Source: CAYFYS01 sp965202905
GTDB taxonomy: Bacteria; Pseudomonadota; Alphaproteobacteria; MPNO01
Assembly (NCBI GenBank): GCA_965202905.1
Contig: OZ241868.1
Span: forward strand, 2,666,001-2,730,000
Direction: 5' to 3'
DNA: 64,000 nt
Shown: piece after piece, positions 8,594 to 17,518 of the stretch
How positions within the stretch are numbered: position 1 is the stretch's first letter
Layout of the letters: every line of letters starts with the position of its first letter
Translations under genes and position numbers: made by a program
The notes under the pieces: model-generated
Database searches by the model: none
What the model was told of the DNA's origin: nothing
Seen by the model: the letters and a program-made list of their open reading frames with translations, nothing else

Positions 8594-10294
8594 CTACCCC
8601 GCCAGGATCGCCTCGGCCATTTTCTCGGCGATCATGATGGTGGGGATGTTGGTGTTGGCGCACGGCGTTGCCGGCATCACCGAGGCATCGACCACGCGCA
8701 GGCCGGCGGCGCCGCGGACCCGGCCGGCCGGGTCGGTCGCGGCGCCGGGGTCGTCGTCGGCCCCCATGCGCACCGTGCAGGACGCGTGCCAGGTGCCGTG
8801 GACGGCGCGGCGCAGATAGTCCTCCAGCGCGTCCTCGCTGGCGAGAAGCGTGGCGAGATCGTCGCCGTCGGTCAGCACGTTGCGGATCATGTAGCGGCGC
8901 AGAACGGCCGATGAATCCATCAGCTTCGCCGCTATTCCGGTCTTGATGTAGTTCGCGCGGTTGACCACGCCGACGCTTCGGACTTTCTCCGAATAGCTCG
9001 ACGGAAAGGGATCGTGCGCGATCGCCTTCATCGACGCGGACCCGAACAGGCCCGCCATCTTGCGCAGCCCCAGCTTCAGCCGCTCCAGGTCGCGCCGGTC
9101 GGAGAGCATGTTGAACTCGACATGGGGCTCGGCGCGCCAGTCGGCGGATGTGAGCCCGATACGGCCGCGCGAATAGGATTTGTTGACCCAGAGCAGAAAC
9201 GAGCCCAGCCGCCAGCCGATCGGATGCCAGGCGGACTTGCCGACGGCCGCCATGTACATGTCGCCCTGCGGGCAATCCTCGAAGCCCGAGGAATAGCGCA
9301 GCGCGACGTGGATGTGCCGGCGCTGGGTCTCGGGCATGCGTGCGGACTCGTCGATATACGCGGACACCCCCGTTGCCGGGTGCTCGCCGAGGTTCTGGCC
9401 GATTGCCGGCACGTCGGCGACGACCGCGATCCCGTATTCGGCCAGGTGGGCCGCCGGGCCGACGCCCGAGCGCATCAGCATCGCCGGCGAATGGATCGCG
9501 CCCGCGCTCAAGATGATCTCCCGGCCCTCGATCCGCTCCGCCGCGCCGCCGTCGGGCGCGGAGACCAGGACGCCCGTCGCCTGGCTTCCCTCGAACAGCA
9601 CCTTCTGGACCCGGCGCTCCGACAGCAGGCGCAGGTTGGGCCGCGCCCGCGTCGCGTTGTCGAGATAGGCGACCGCGGCCGAGACCCTTCGGTCGTAGAG
9701 GTTGGAAATGGCGATCGCAAAATAGCCGTCCTCGAAGGGACCGTTCTGATCCTCGCGATAAGCGTATCCCGCGGCGGCGAAGGCCTTGCCCGCGGCGGTG
9801 GCGTAGCCCGGCCAGATTTCGGGCAGGATCCGACGGATCGGCAGCGGCCCGTCCTTGCCGTGCAGCGGCCCGTCGCAGTCCATGTCGCGCTCGAGTTTCC
9901 GGAAATAGGGCAGCACGCCCCGCCAGCCCCAGCCCGCGGCGCCCATCGCCTCCCAGTTGTCGTAGTCGGCCGGCGCGCCGCGGTTGGCGAGCTGGGCGTT
10001 GATCGAGGAGCCGCCGCCCATCACGCGCGCCTGCTCGTAGCGCCGCCCGGGCGCGGTGCGCGGCGCGTTGTGAGAGATCGCGTGCAAATGGACCCGCAGG
10101 TCGGCCCACTGGAAGGACGGGTTGAAATAGGCGACCAGCGGGTAGGAATCCAGGATGTCCTTGGGCACCCGGTCGGGCGGGGTGTCCATCCCTGCCTCGA
10201 CCAGCAGCACCGATTTTCCCGGCCGCGCGGACAGCCGATGGGCGAGCACACAGCCGGCCGACCCACCGCCGACGATGATGTAGTCGTAGCGCAC
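8594..10294 (-). CDS. GMC-family FAD oxidoreductase (choline/alcohol dehydrogenase type)
   Basis: A 566-residue protein with the FAD dinucleotide motif YIIVGGGSAGCVLA at residues 4-17, the GMC signature region GGGSSINAQLANRG near 90 and the C-terminal substrate/FAD region HASCTVRMG plus VVDASVMPATPCANTN. The start is GTG at 10294; the first residues are the family N-terminus. These enzymes oxidise primary alcohols; the substrate is not evident. It lies just upstream of the ubiD-like gene on the same strand. Confidence 0.9.
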   Translation of the reverse strand: MRYDYIIVGGGSAGCVLAHRLSARPGKSVLLVEAGMDTPPDRVPKDILDSYPLVAYFNPSFQWADLRVHLHAISHNAPRTAPGRRYEQARVMGGGSSINAQLANRGAPADYDNWEAMGAAGWGWRGVLPYFRKLERDMDCDGPLHGKDGPLPIRRILPEIWPGYATAAGKAFAAAGYAYREDQNGPFEDGYFAIAISNLYDRRVSAAVAYLDNATRARPNLRLLSERRVQKVLFEGSQATGVLVSAPDGGAAERIEGREIILSAGAIHSPAMLMRSGVGPAAHLAEYGIAVVADVPAIGQNLGEHPATGVSAYIDESARMPETQRRHIHVALRYSSGFEDCPQGDMYMAAVGKSAWHPIGWRLGSFLLWVNKSYSRGRIGLTSADWRAEPHVEFNMLSDRRDLERLKLGLRKMAGLFGSASMKAIAHDPFPSSYSEKVRSVGVVNRANYIKTGIAAKLMDSSAVLRRYMIRNVLTDGDDLATLLASEDALEDYLRRAVHGTWHASCTVRMGADDDPGAATDPAGRVRGAAGLRVVDASVMPATPCANTNIPTIMIAEKMAEAILAG

Positions 10295-10349
10295 GCCATG
10301 TCCCCCGGCCCGGTTGCGTCCCTGGAGGCGATATTAGGCGCGAGGCCCG

Positions 10350-10413
10350 CCCGATGCGATCCCGGCCCGACGCAAGCCCGGCCCGATGCGATCCCGGCCC
10401 GACGCAAGCCCGG
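10350..10413. repeat. Perfect 32-bp tandem duplication
   Basis: Two identical adjacent copies (10350-10381 and 10382-10413) begin CCCGATGCGATCCCGG and end AAGCCCGG. They lie in the 290-bp gap between the leftward GMC oxidoreductase and the rightward bicupin gene. Recent slippage is likely; no function is assigned. Confidence 0.8.
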
Positions 10414-10582
10414 CCGCCCACCGGGCCGGCAAGGACACGCCGCGCGCGATCGTTGCCGGGGGCCTCGATGTCAGGGACCTCGATGCCATAGCGATTCGTT
10501 ATGACACTTACCGGCAATAAATCCTTCGGCACAAGACGGCTCCGCGATAGACTCGCGCGACGGCGCAGCGCCGCCGCGGGCG

Positions 10583-11725
10583 ATGACGGAGACATACGGC
10601 ATGGCGATATACGAGAACGACAAGGACATCACCGGCCAGGGATTCCTCGAGGACACCTATCTTCTGTGGTGCGAGAAGGAAGGCCCGCCGATCGCCGAGG
10701 AGTTCTGCATCGATCTGTTCGACGTCGCGACCACGCCCTGGCCGCGCTATGGCTGCAACGCCGCCTTCGTCCACCTGAAGGGCCGGGGCGACTTCATGTC
10801 GGTCTTCCTGCTGGAGCTTCTGCCCGGCCAGGCGACCGAGCCGCAGCAGCACCTGTTCGAGGAGGTCATCTACGTCCTTTCCGGCCGTGGATCGACGACG
10901 GTGGAGACCGCCGACGGCCGCACCCACAGCTTCGAATGGGGGCCGAAATCGGTCTTCGCCCTGCCGCTGAACTGCAAATATCGCCATTTCAACGGCTCGG
11001 GCGCGGAGAACGCCAGGCTCGCCTCCTCGACCTCGGCGCCGCTGATGATGAACTGCTTCCACAACGAAGCGTTCATCTTCGACAACCCGGTCCGCTTCCC
11101 CGAGCGCGAGGGCGGGGCCAATCACTTCTCCGGCGAGGGCGATTTCGTCGCCAAGCGGCCCGGCAAGCACATGTGGGAGACCAACTTCGTACCGGACGTC
11201 TCCAAATTCGAGCTGCGCGAATGGCCCGAGCGCGGCGAGGGCAGTTCGAACATCATGTTCATCCTGGCCGAGGGCACGATGCACGCCCACTGCTCGGAGA
11301 TGCCGGTCGGCACCTACAAGAAGGCGCACCGCCACGGGCCGGACTTCCACGTCTACTGGGTCACCGGCGAGGGCTATTCGCTGTGCTGGTGGGAGGGCGA
11401 TGAGGAGATGATGCACTACCCGTGGAAACACGGGGTGGTGTTCGCCCCGGCCGATTTGATGTTCCACCAGCATTTCAACGCATCCGCCGGGCCGGCGCGG
11501 TACTTCCCCGTGGCCTTCGGCTCGCTGCGCTATCCGCTGACGGAATCCAAGCGGCGGCTGTTCGCCGGCGGCGATGTCGACGTCAAGAAGGGCGGCGACC
11601 AGATCGAGTACGAGAACCAGGATCCCAGGGTGCATGAGCTGTTCCTCGACTCGCTGGCCAGGAACGGCGTGGAGTCGCGCATGGGCAACCTGATCGACGA
11701 GACCCGGTATCTCGCCGCAGAGTAG
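10583..11725 (+). CDS. Bicupin (two-domain cupin) protein
   Basis: A 380-residue protein with two cupin barrels. The first carries LLPGQATEPQQHLFEEVIYVLSG (residues about 75-97), the second MPVGTYKKAHRH with GPDFHVYW (about 240-260). A late FHQHFNAS may supply another metal ligand. ATG 10583 is the longest start; ATG 10601 (MAIYEN) is possible, with GGAG upstream. It is followed after 24 bp by a EutA-like gene, suggesting an operon. The reaction is unknown. Confidence 0.75.
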   Translation: MTETYGMAIYENDKDITGQGFLEDTYLLWCEKEGPPIAEEFCIDLFDVATTPWPRYGCNAAFVHLKGRGDFMSVFLLELLPGQATEPQQHLFEEVIYVLSGRGSTTVETADGRTHSFEWGPKSVFALPLNCKYRHFNGSGAENARLASSTSAPLMMNCFHNEAFIFDNPVRFPEREGGANHFSGEGDFVAKRPGKHMWETNFVPDVSKFELREWPERGEGSSNIMFILAEGTMHAHCSEMPVGTYKKAHRHGPDFHVYWVTGEGYSLCWWEGDEEMMHYPWKHGVVFAPADLMFHQHFNASAGPARYFPVAFGSLRYPLTESKRRLFAGGDVDVKKGGDQIEYENQDPRVHELFLDSLARNGVESRMGNLIDETRYLAAE

Positions 11726-11749
11726 TCCCGGGAGCACATCGGCAGGTCA

Positions 11750-13306
11750 ATGCACGAACTCGATTACGCCCATTTCCACCCGGCTTCCGAGCGCGAGGCG
11801 GAGTTTATCCGGGATACGATCTGGCGCGCCGACAATGTCGAGCTAACCACCGTCGGCGTCGATGTCGGCTCCTCGACCTCGCATCTGATGTTCGCCCGGG
11901 TCCACCTGCAGCGGCTGTCCGAGGCGCTGTCGAGCCGTTTCGTGGTGGTCGGCCGCGATGTCCTGTGGCGCTCGCCGATCCTGCTGACTCCCTACCGGTC
12001 GAACTACACGATCGACGCCGATGCGCTGAAAGGCTTTTTCGCCGATGCCTTCAAGGACGCCGCGCTCACACCCGCGGATATCGACAGCGGCGCGGTGATC
12101 CTTACCGGCGAGGCGCTGAAGCGGGTCAACGCGCGGGCGATCGCCGAGTTGTTCGCCGGGGAGACCGGCAAGTTCGTCTGCGCCTCGGCCGGCCACAACC
12201 TGGAAGCCGTGATGGCGGCTCACGGCTCGGGCGCGGTCAAGCTGTCGCGGTCGGAGAACAAAGTGTTTCTCAACGTCGATGTCGGCGGCGGGACGACCAA
12301 GCTCGCGCTGTGCCGGGGCGGCGAGATCGTCTCGACCGCGGCGTTCGCGATCGGCGGCCGGCTGGTCGCGTTCGACGAGGACGACACCCTGGTGCGCATC
12401 GAAGGCCCCGCGGTCGAGGTCGCGCGCGAAGCCGGCCTCGAGCTTTCCCCGGGCGGCGCGCTCGGCCCGGAGGACCGCCGCACCCTGGTCAGGCGCATGG
12501 TCGATGTCCTGGTCGGCTTCATCCGCCGGGACGAACCCGATACGCTGGCCCGCGCGCTGCTGGTCACGCCGCCGCTCGAGAACGGGATCGAACCGGACGT
12601 GATTTCGTTCTCCGGCGGAGTCTCGGAGTACATCTACGAGCGCGAGGCCGAACCCCACGGCGATCTCGGCAAGGCGCTCGCCCACCATGTCCGTCATGCG
12701 CTGACCGAAAGCCGCATCCCCTATCCCGTCTACGACCCCGGCCAGGGCATCCGGGCCACCGTCGTCGGCGCCTCGCAGTTCTCGGTCCAGGTCTCGGGCA
12801 ACACGATCATGGTCTCCAGCGAGGACGCGCTGCCGCTGCGCAACGTGCCGGTCGTGCGCATCCGGTCCGATCTGTCCGGCGCCATCGATCCGGCATCCGT
12901 CGCCGGGGAAATCCGCGGCGCGCTGGCGCGCAACGACATCGATCCCGGGGAAACCGATGTCGCGCTCGCCTTCAAATGGGCCGGGCTGCCGCTTCATTCG
13001 CGCCTGCACGATCTGGCGAGCGGCATCCGGACCGGCCTGTCGGACGTCATCGCCAACCGGCGGCCGGTCGTCCTGATGATGGAGGGCGATGCCGGCGGGA
13101 CGATCGGGCACATCCTGACGACCGAGCTCGAAATCGGTGTCGAGGTCGTCTCGGTGGACGGCGTCCTGCTCAAGGACCTCGACTATGTCGATATCGGCGA
13201 GATGATACACCCGACCGAGGTGGTCCCGCTGATCGTCAAGTCGCTGCTGTTCTCAACGCCCGACGCCAGCGCGAAGGCGGGCGCCGCGGCCCATCTCGGC
13301 GCATAG
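11750..13306 (+). CDS. EutA-like reactivating ATPase (ASKHA fold)
   Basis: A 518-residue protein related to EutA, the ATPase that reactivates B12-dependent ethanolamine ammonia-lyase. It shows phosphate-binding motifs TVGVDVGSSTS (about 34-44) and FLNVDVGGGTTKLAL, with VILTGEALKRVNARAI and FSGGVSEYIY. No eutB/eutC genes are in the window; the bicupin is its only close partner, so it may serve another radical or B12 enzyme. Family assignment is good; client assignment is open. Confidence 0.8.
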   Translation: MHELDYAHFHPASEREAEFIRDTIWRADNVELTTVGVDVGSSTSHLMFARVHLQRLSEALSSRFVVVGRDVLWRSPILLTPYRSNYTIDADALKGFFADAFKDAALTPADIDSGAVILTGEALKRVNARAIAELFAGETGKFVCASAGHNLEAVMAAHGSGAVKLSRSENKVFLNVDVGGGTTKLALCRGGEIVSTAAFAIGGRLVAFDEDDTLVRIEGPAVEVAREAGLELSPGGALGPEDRRTLVRRMVDVLVGFIRRDEPDTLARALLVTPPLENGIEPDVISFSGGVSEYIYEREAEPHGDLGKALAHHVRHALTESRIPYPVYDPGQGIRATVVGASQFSVQVSGNTIMVSSEDALPLRNVPVVRIRSDLSGAIDPASVAGEIRGALARNDIDPGETDVALAFKWAGLPLHSRLHDLASGIRTGLSDVIANRRPVVLMMEGDAGGTIGHILTTELEIGVEVVSVDGVLLKDLDYVDIGEMIHPTEVVPLIVKSLLFSTPDASAKAGAAAHLGA

Positions 13307-13337
13307 GCCGGGCCGGGCCATCATCCACCAGCCGGAG

Positions 13338-13514
13338 ATGTCGAAAGTGCATACGACGATGCGTTACCTGATCCCGCTGCTGGCCGCAGCGGCCGCGTTC
13401 CAGCCGGGCCTGGCCGCCGCCCATCACGAAGGCGTCGTCGGGACCGAGGCCTGGGCCGGCCTCGCGGCGGCGCTGGTCATCGGGCTCACCCTCGTACTCC
13501 GCCGCAGGCGCTAG
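13338..13514 (+). CDS. Small membrane/secreted protein (58 aa)
   Basis: A short ORF with an N-terminal hydrophobic segment (YLIPLLAAAAAFQPGLAAA, signal-like), a short His/Glu linker and a second hydrophobic stretch (GLAAALVIGLTLVL) ending in RRRR. GGAG abuts ATG 13338; GTG 13347 has better spacing. Its stop TAG lies inside the CTAG end of element A1, so the element determines where the protein ends. Function unknown. Confidence 0.55.
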   Translation: MSKVHTTMRYLIPLLAAAAAFQPGLAAAHHEGVVGTEAWAGLAAALVIGLTLVLRRRR

Positions 13515-13644
13515 TGGTTCGAATCTTTCGCTTCGAACCACTGGTTTTGATGTTGATGGATCAACTCATCGAGACATTTGAATGCGTCATGGTCGCCGGA
13601 TCATCATCGGCCGGGGGGTCCAAATGTCTCGGTTGATCCACTAG
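13511..13644 (+). repeat. Element A copy 1 (CTAG-ended stop/terminator element)
   Basis: Starts CTAGTGGTTCGAATC and ends GGTTGATCCACTAG. The first part forms a perfect 11-bp stem (AGTGGTTCGAA / TTCGAACCACT, 13513-13542) followed by GGTTTT. The body holds a long inverted repeat (GGATCAAC and GAGACATTTG against CAAATGTCTC and GGTTGATCC). The first TAG is the stop codon of the small gene before it. The MFS gene starts 34 bp after the element. Confidence 0.8.
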
Positions 13645-13677
13645 CACGACCCCCGCCTGCGGTCGCGGGAGCGGGTC

Positions 13678-14856
13678 ATGTCCGCCGCCTCCAAGGCGCT
13701 CGACGGCGACATCCGGACGCTGGGGCTGATCTGCCCGGGCCACTTCCTGAGTCATTTCTACCAGCTTGCCCTGCCGCCGCTGTTCCACCTGATCCGCGCG
13801 GACATCCCGGTGAGCTTCGTCGCGCTGGGCCTTGCCGTCGGCGCCTACAACATCGCGACCGCCTGCCTGCAGACCCCGATCGGCTTCCTGGTCGACCGGA
13901 TCGGCGCGCGCTGGGTGCTGGTGGCCGGGCTGTTTCTCAACGGCCTGGCGTTCGTGGCCGTGGGCATGGCCGGGTCCTACTGGCAGATCGTCGCGGCGCT
14001 CGTCGTCGCCGGGATCGGCAACGCCGTCTTCCACCCGGCCGATTTTGCGATCCTGTCGTCGTCGATCGACGAGAGCCGCATGGGCCGGGCGTTCAGCGCC
14101 CATTCGCTGAGCGGATCGCTGGGCTTCGCCGCGGCCCCGGTGACGCTGCTGTTTCTGGCGAGTCTCTGGGACTGGCGCACCGCGCTGATCGCGGCCGGGA
14201 TGGCGGGCATCGCCCTGGCGGCGGTGATGCTGCCGGTCCTGGGCGCGCTGGGCGACGACCGGCCGGGCGAGACCAGGCGATCCTCGATCGACCTCCGCAT
14301 CATCGTCAACCCGACGATCCTTGCCTTCTTCGGGTTCTATGTCCTCTCGGCGGCGGCGGGCTCGGGGCTCAGCGCGTTCTCGATCGTCGCCTTCATCGAC
14401 CTCTACGGCGCCGGCCAGGAGCTCGCCGGCGGGGTGCTGACCGCCTATTACGTCTTCATCGGCCTCGGCGTTGCCGCCGGCGGCGTCGTCGCCGACCGCT
14501 GGGGCCGTCACGACGCGGTGCTCGGCATCAGCTATGCCGTCGTGGCGGTGCTCCTGATGGCGATCGCAACCGGCGCGATGGCCTTCTGGATCGTTACGAT
14601 CGCATTCCTCGTCGCCGGCATCTTCCGGGGGGTGGTCAATCCCAGCCGCGACATCGTGCTGCGCGGCCACGTCCCGCCCGGCGCGACCGGGGCGGTCTTC
14701 GGCTTCGTCACCACCGGGTTCAACGTCGGGCTCGGCGCCGCGCCGATCCTCTACGGCTGGGTGATGGACCGGGGCATGCCCGAAGGCGTCTTCTGGATCG
14801 CCGCCCTGTTCACCGTGCTCACCATCGGTATCGTCTTCCTCGCCCGCCGGCCGTGA
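13678..14856 (+). CDS. Major facilitator superfamily transporter
   Basis: A 392-residue inner-membrane protein with about 12 hydrophobic segments and the MFS loop motif FLVDRIGARWVL between helices 2 and 3. The N-terminal CPGHFLSHFYQLALPP resembles fosmidomycin-resistance-type or oligopeptide-like MFS carriers. The substrate cannot be told from sequence. It follows element A1, which may insulate it from the upstream operon. Confidence 0.85.
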   Translation: MSAASKALDGDIRTLGLICPGHFLSHFYQLALPPLFHLIRADIPVSFVALGLAVGAYNIATACLQTPIGFLVDRIGARWVLVAGLFLNGLAFVAVGMAGSYWQIVAALVVAGIGNAVFHPADFAILSSSIDESRMGRAFSAHSLSGSLGFAAAPVTLLFLASLWDWRTALIAAGMAGIALAAVMLPVLGALGDDRPGETRRSSIDLRIIVNPTILAFFGFYVLSAAAGSGLSAFSIVAFIDLYGAGQELAGGVLTAYYVFIGLGVAAGGVVADRWGRHDAVLGISYAVVAVLLMAIATGAMAFWIVTIAFLVAGIFRGVVNPSRDIVLRGHVPPGATGAVFGFVTTGFNVGLGAAPILYGWVMDRGMPEGVFWIAALFTVLTIGIVFLARRP

Positions 14857-14928
14857 CCGGCCGCCAATCCTGCGGCGAAGCCGGGATGGCCGGCAGGCCG
14901 GCAGCAACCGGGCGCCGCGTCCCGAGCG

Positions 14929-16017
14929 CTACTCGGCGGCCGCCTTCGCGCGGCTGCGGCGATGGTCGCCGTCGAACGCGGGCGCGACCTCCTCCATGAA
15001 GCGCTGCATCTCCTCCTTGACCCGGGCATGAGGCTTCAGCCCGACGTTGAAATAGAGGACCACCTCGTCGAAACCTGCCGCCTCGACCGATTTCAGCGTC
15101 TCGACGATCGAGGCGGGGGAGCCGCAGAGGATCGACTTGTCGGTCAGCCCCTCGGGCGTCATCGACTTCATGTTCTGCACCATGTCGACGAAGTACGCAT
15201 AGGTCGGCGGCGCGGTCTCGGGGTCACGCGGCAATGCGTCGATGCAGCATTCCTGGAAGTAGCGGACCTGGCTTACCCGGGCCGCATGGTCTTGCTCCGG
15301 GCTGTCGGCCAAGTGCGTGAAGTAGCTGCAGATCAGGCGCCCCGGCGTGTTGCCGTGCCTGGCGCAGGCCTCGCGGTAGAGGTCGGTCACCTCGGCGAGC
15401 CCGCCGAACTGCATCGCCGCGGCGAAGGGGGCGACGATCAGGTTGTGGCCCAGCCGACCGGCCAGCTCGATCGACGGCCTGGAGAAGCAGGCGACATAGA
15501 TCGGCGGCGGCGTCTGGACCGGCTTCGGCGTGATCGAGACGTTCTCGAAGTCGTAGAACCGGCCCTTGTGGGTCACCGGATCAGTCTCGGTCCACAGCCG
15601 CGCCAGCACTTCCAGCCCTTCGGCGAAGGCCTCGGTATTGTTCTCGTAAGGCGCCTTGAACGGCAGGTACTCGCGCTTGTCGTAGCCGCGCCCGGTCGCG
15701 AAATCGACCCGTCCGCCGCTCAGCAGATCGAGTGTCGCCCATTGCTCGGCGACCCGGATCGGGTGGTGCAGCGGCAGCACGTTGACCGCGGGCGCAAGGC
15801 GGATGCGCCCGGTCCGCGCGGCGACATAGCCGAGAACGATGTCGGGGCAGGACAGGCAGCCCAGGGTGGAGAAGTGGTGCTCGCCGATCCAGGCCGAATG
15901 CATACCCACCCGCTCGGCATGGATCGCCTCCTCGGTGATGTCCTGGATGTACCGGTTGGCCGTGCGCCGGTTGTCCCGATAGTGGTTGTCGCTCAGCGTG
16001 AAATAGCCGAAATCCAT
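14929..16017 (-). CDS. LLM-class (luciferase-like) flavin-dependent monooxygenase
   Basis: A 362-residue TIM-barrel flavoprotein of the bacterial luciferase family. Family motifs include WIGEHHFS near residue 45, IRLAPAVNVLPLHHPIRVAEQ and LLSGGRVDFATGRGY. These enzymes use reduced FMN and O2 on diverse substrates. ATG 16017 gives the family N-terminus MDFGYFTL. It is followed on the same strand by nothing obviously related. Confidence 0.88.
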   Translation of the reverse strand: MDFGYFTLSDNHYRDNRRTANRYIQDITEEAIHAERVGMHSAWIGEHHFSTLGCLSCPDIVLGYVAARTGRIRLAPAVNVLPLHHPIRVAEQWATLDLLSGGRVDFATGRGYDKREYLPFKAPYENNTEAFAEGLEVLARLWTETDPVTHKGRFYDFENVSITPKPVQTPPPIYVACFSRPSIELAGRLGHNLIVAPFAAAMQFGGLAEVTDLYREACARHGNTPGRLICSYFTHLADSPEQDHAARVSQVRYFQECCIDALPRDPETAPPTYAYFVDMVQNMKSMTPEGLTDKSILCGSPASIVETLKSVEAAGFDEVVLYFNVGLKPHARVKEEMQRFMEEVAPAFDGDHRRSRAKAAAE

Positions 16018-16050
16018 CGCCGTCCCTCCGACCTTCCCGGCCTCGGGCGA

Positions 16051-16314
16051 TTATTGCCGATGCGCCGGCCCGCGTCCACGCGCCGCGGCCTGGCCCGCCT
16101 TGCGCAGGGTAATGCGATAGACCTCGCCCTCGCGCGACCATTCGAGGAAGCCGTGCCCGGCCTCCTCGCAGAAGGCGCGGAAATCCTCGACCGCGGCCGG
16201 GTCGGTCGCCGTCACGACCAGCGCGCCGCCGGCCTCGACCGCCTTCATCGCCTTGCGTGCGCGCAGCACCGGCAAGGGACACCTCAACCCCGTCACATCG
16301 AGTGTTTCGGGCAT
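16051..16314 (-). CDS. TusA/SirA-family sulfurtransferase
   Basis: An 87-residue protein with the TusA signature LDVTGLRCPLPVLRARKAM; Cys in CPLP is the sulfur-carrying residue. TusA-like proteins pass persulfide sulfur in tRNA thiolation or molybdenum cofactor maturation. ATG 16314 is chosen; a GTG one codon upstream is possible. It sits beside a tRNA gene and upstream of the LLM gene on the same strand. Confidence 0.85.
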   Translation of the reverse strand: MPETLDVTGLRCPLPVLRARKAMKAVEAGGALVVTATDPAAVEDFRAFCEEAGHGFLEWSREGEVYRITLRKAGQAAARGRGPAHRQ

Positions 16315-16345
16315 CACACCGGTCCGTCCGCGGCGGCGTCGGGTC

Positions 16346-16419
16346 TGGCTGGGGCGCCAGGATTCGAACCTGGGATCACGGGATCAAAACCCGTTGCCTT
16401 ACCGCTTGGCTACGCCCCA
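16346..16419 (-). tRNA. tRNA-Gln (TTG anticodon)
   Basis: The minus strand folds as a complete 74-nt tRNA: acceptor TGGGGCG pairs with CGCCCCA, anticodon stem ACGGG / CCCGT with loop TTTTGAT (anticodon TTG), and T-arm CCAGG-TTCGAAT-CCTGG, with encoded CCA end. Confidence 0.95.
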
Positions 16420-16569
16420 ACGCTTGGCCGGCGGGACCATAGGGTCAATCAATCACCCTCGCAACCGCGGGCAACGAAGCGACGATCGGCAACCCCAACG
16501 ATACATCCTCAAACCTCAAGAGCGCGCCTCCGACCCTGCTGCGCGCGCTGCGCGACGGAGGCGGCGGGA

Positions 16570-17502
16570 TCAACAAGCGCCGCTGAGCGGTCTTCGGGGG
16601 AGGCGGGAAAGCCGCGGCGGCCCGGCCAGGACCGGAGCCGCGCGGACCCACCAGCCGGCATTCTCCGCGGCGATCCCCTGCGCCGCCCGGTGCGCCGCAG
16701 CCGCGGTGGCGAACAGACCGAAGCATGTCGGACCGCTGCCCGACATGCGCGTCAGCAGACACCCCGGCGCACGCGCGATCCGTTCGATGACGCTTGCGAT
16801 CCGCGGTTCCAGTGCGCAGGCGGAAGGGGTCAGATCGTTCGCGCCGGCGCGCAGCCAATCGGCCAGCGCGACGGCGTCGCGCGGCGGTTCCGACAGATGC
16901 GGCTGCGGCTCGCTATAGCGGCCCGACACGCCGGCGAAGACCGCCGCGGTGGACACCTCCACGCCCGGATTCGCCAGAACCAGATACGCCTCGGGCAGCG
17001 CCGGCGCCGGCACCAGCGCCTCGCCGACGCCGGACATGAAGGCCGGCCGGCCATACACGCACACTGGCACGTCCGCGCCCAGCGACAACGCAAGCGCGTC
17101 GAACTCCGAGCCGGCGAGCGCCGGCCGCCAGAGCGCGCATAAGGCGCGCAGCGTCGCCGCGGCATCGGCGGACCCGCCGCCGATACCGGCGGCGACCGGC
17201 AGGCGCTTCCGCAAGGCAATGCGCACGGCCGGAGCGCGGCCGGCGAGCGCGGCCAGGCCGTGCGCGGCTTTCGAGACCAGGTTGTCCCGGCCCGCCGCAA
17301 CCGACGCGCCGAACGGACCGTCGATCGCCAGCGCGAATTCCGCCGCCGCGCCGACCGCCAAATCGTCGCCGATACCGGCGAAGACGACCAGCCCGTCGAT
17401 CAGATGGTAGCCGTCCTCACGACGGCCGGTCAGGCTGAGGGTAAGATTTACCTTCGCCGCGGCCCGGACGCGGAAACCGTCCGGCAGGGTCGCCTCCGCC
17501 AC
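16570..17502 (-). CDS. ispE: 4-diphosphocytidyl-2-C-methyl-D-erythritol kinase
   Basis: A 310-residue GHMP kinase. N-terminal AAAKVNLTLSLTGRREDGYH and the ATP loop LPVAAGIGGGSADAAA near residue 105 are diagnostic, with RMSGSGPTCFGLF as the third motif. It phosphorylates CDP-ME in the MEP isoprenoid pathway. The start is GTG 17502, 16 bp after the stop of the TPR gene, so the two form an operon, a common arrangement in alphaproteobacteria. Confidence 0.93.
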   Translation of the reverse strand: MAEATLPDGFRVRAAAKVNLTLSLTGRREDGYHLIDGLVVFAGIGDDLAVGAAAEFALAIDGPFGASVAAGRDNLVSKAAHGLAALAGRAPAVRIALRKRLPVAAGIGGGSADAAATLRALCALWRPALAGSEFDALALSLGADVPVCVYGRPAFMSGVGEALVPAPALPEAYLVLANPGVEVSTAAVFAGVSGRYSEPQPHLSEPPRDAVALADWLRAGANDLTPSACALEPRIASVIERIARAPGCLLTRMSGSGPTCFGLFATAAAAHRAAQGIAAENAGWWVRAAPVLAGPPRLSRLPRRPLSGAC

Positions 17503-17518
17503 CGCGCGTCGAGGCGCC

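Noticed and set aside
10350..10413. Tandem duplication as a regulatory operator
   Set aside because: A single perfect 32-bp duplication without internal symmetry is better explained by slippage.
13513..13545. GGTTCGAATC in element A equals a tRNA T-loop motif, suggesting a tRNA-derived repeat
   Set aside because: The sequence is explained by the perfect palindromic stem; no acceptor, D or anticodon arm can be folded around it.
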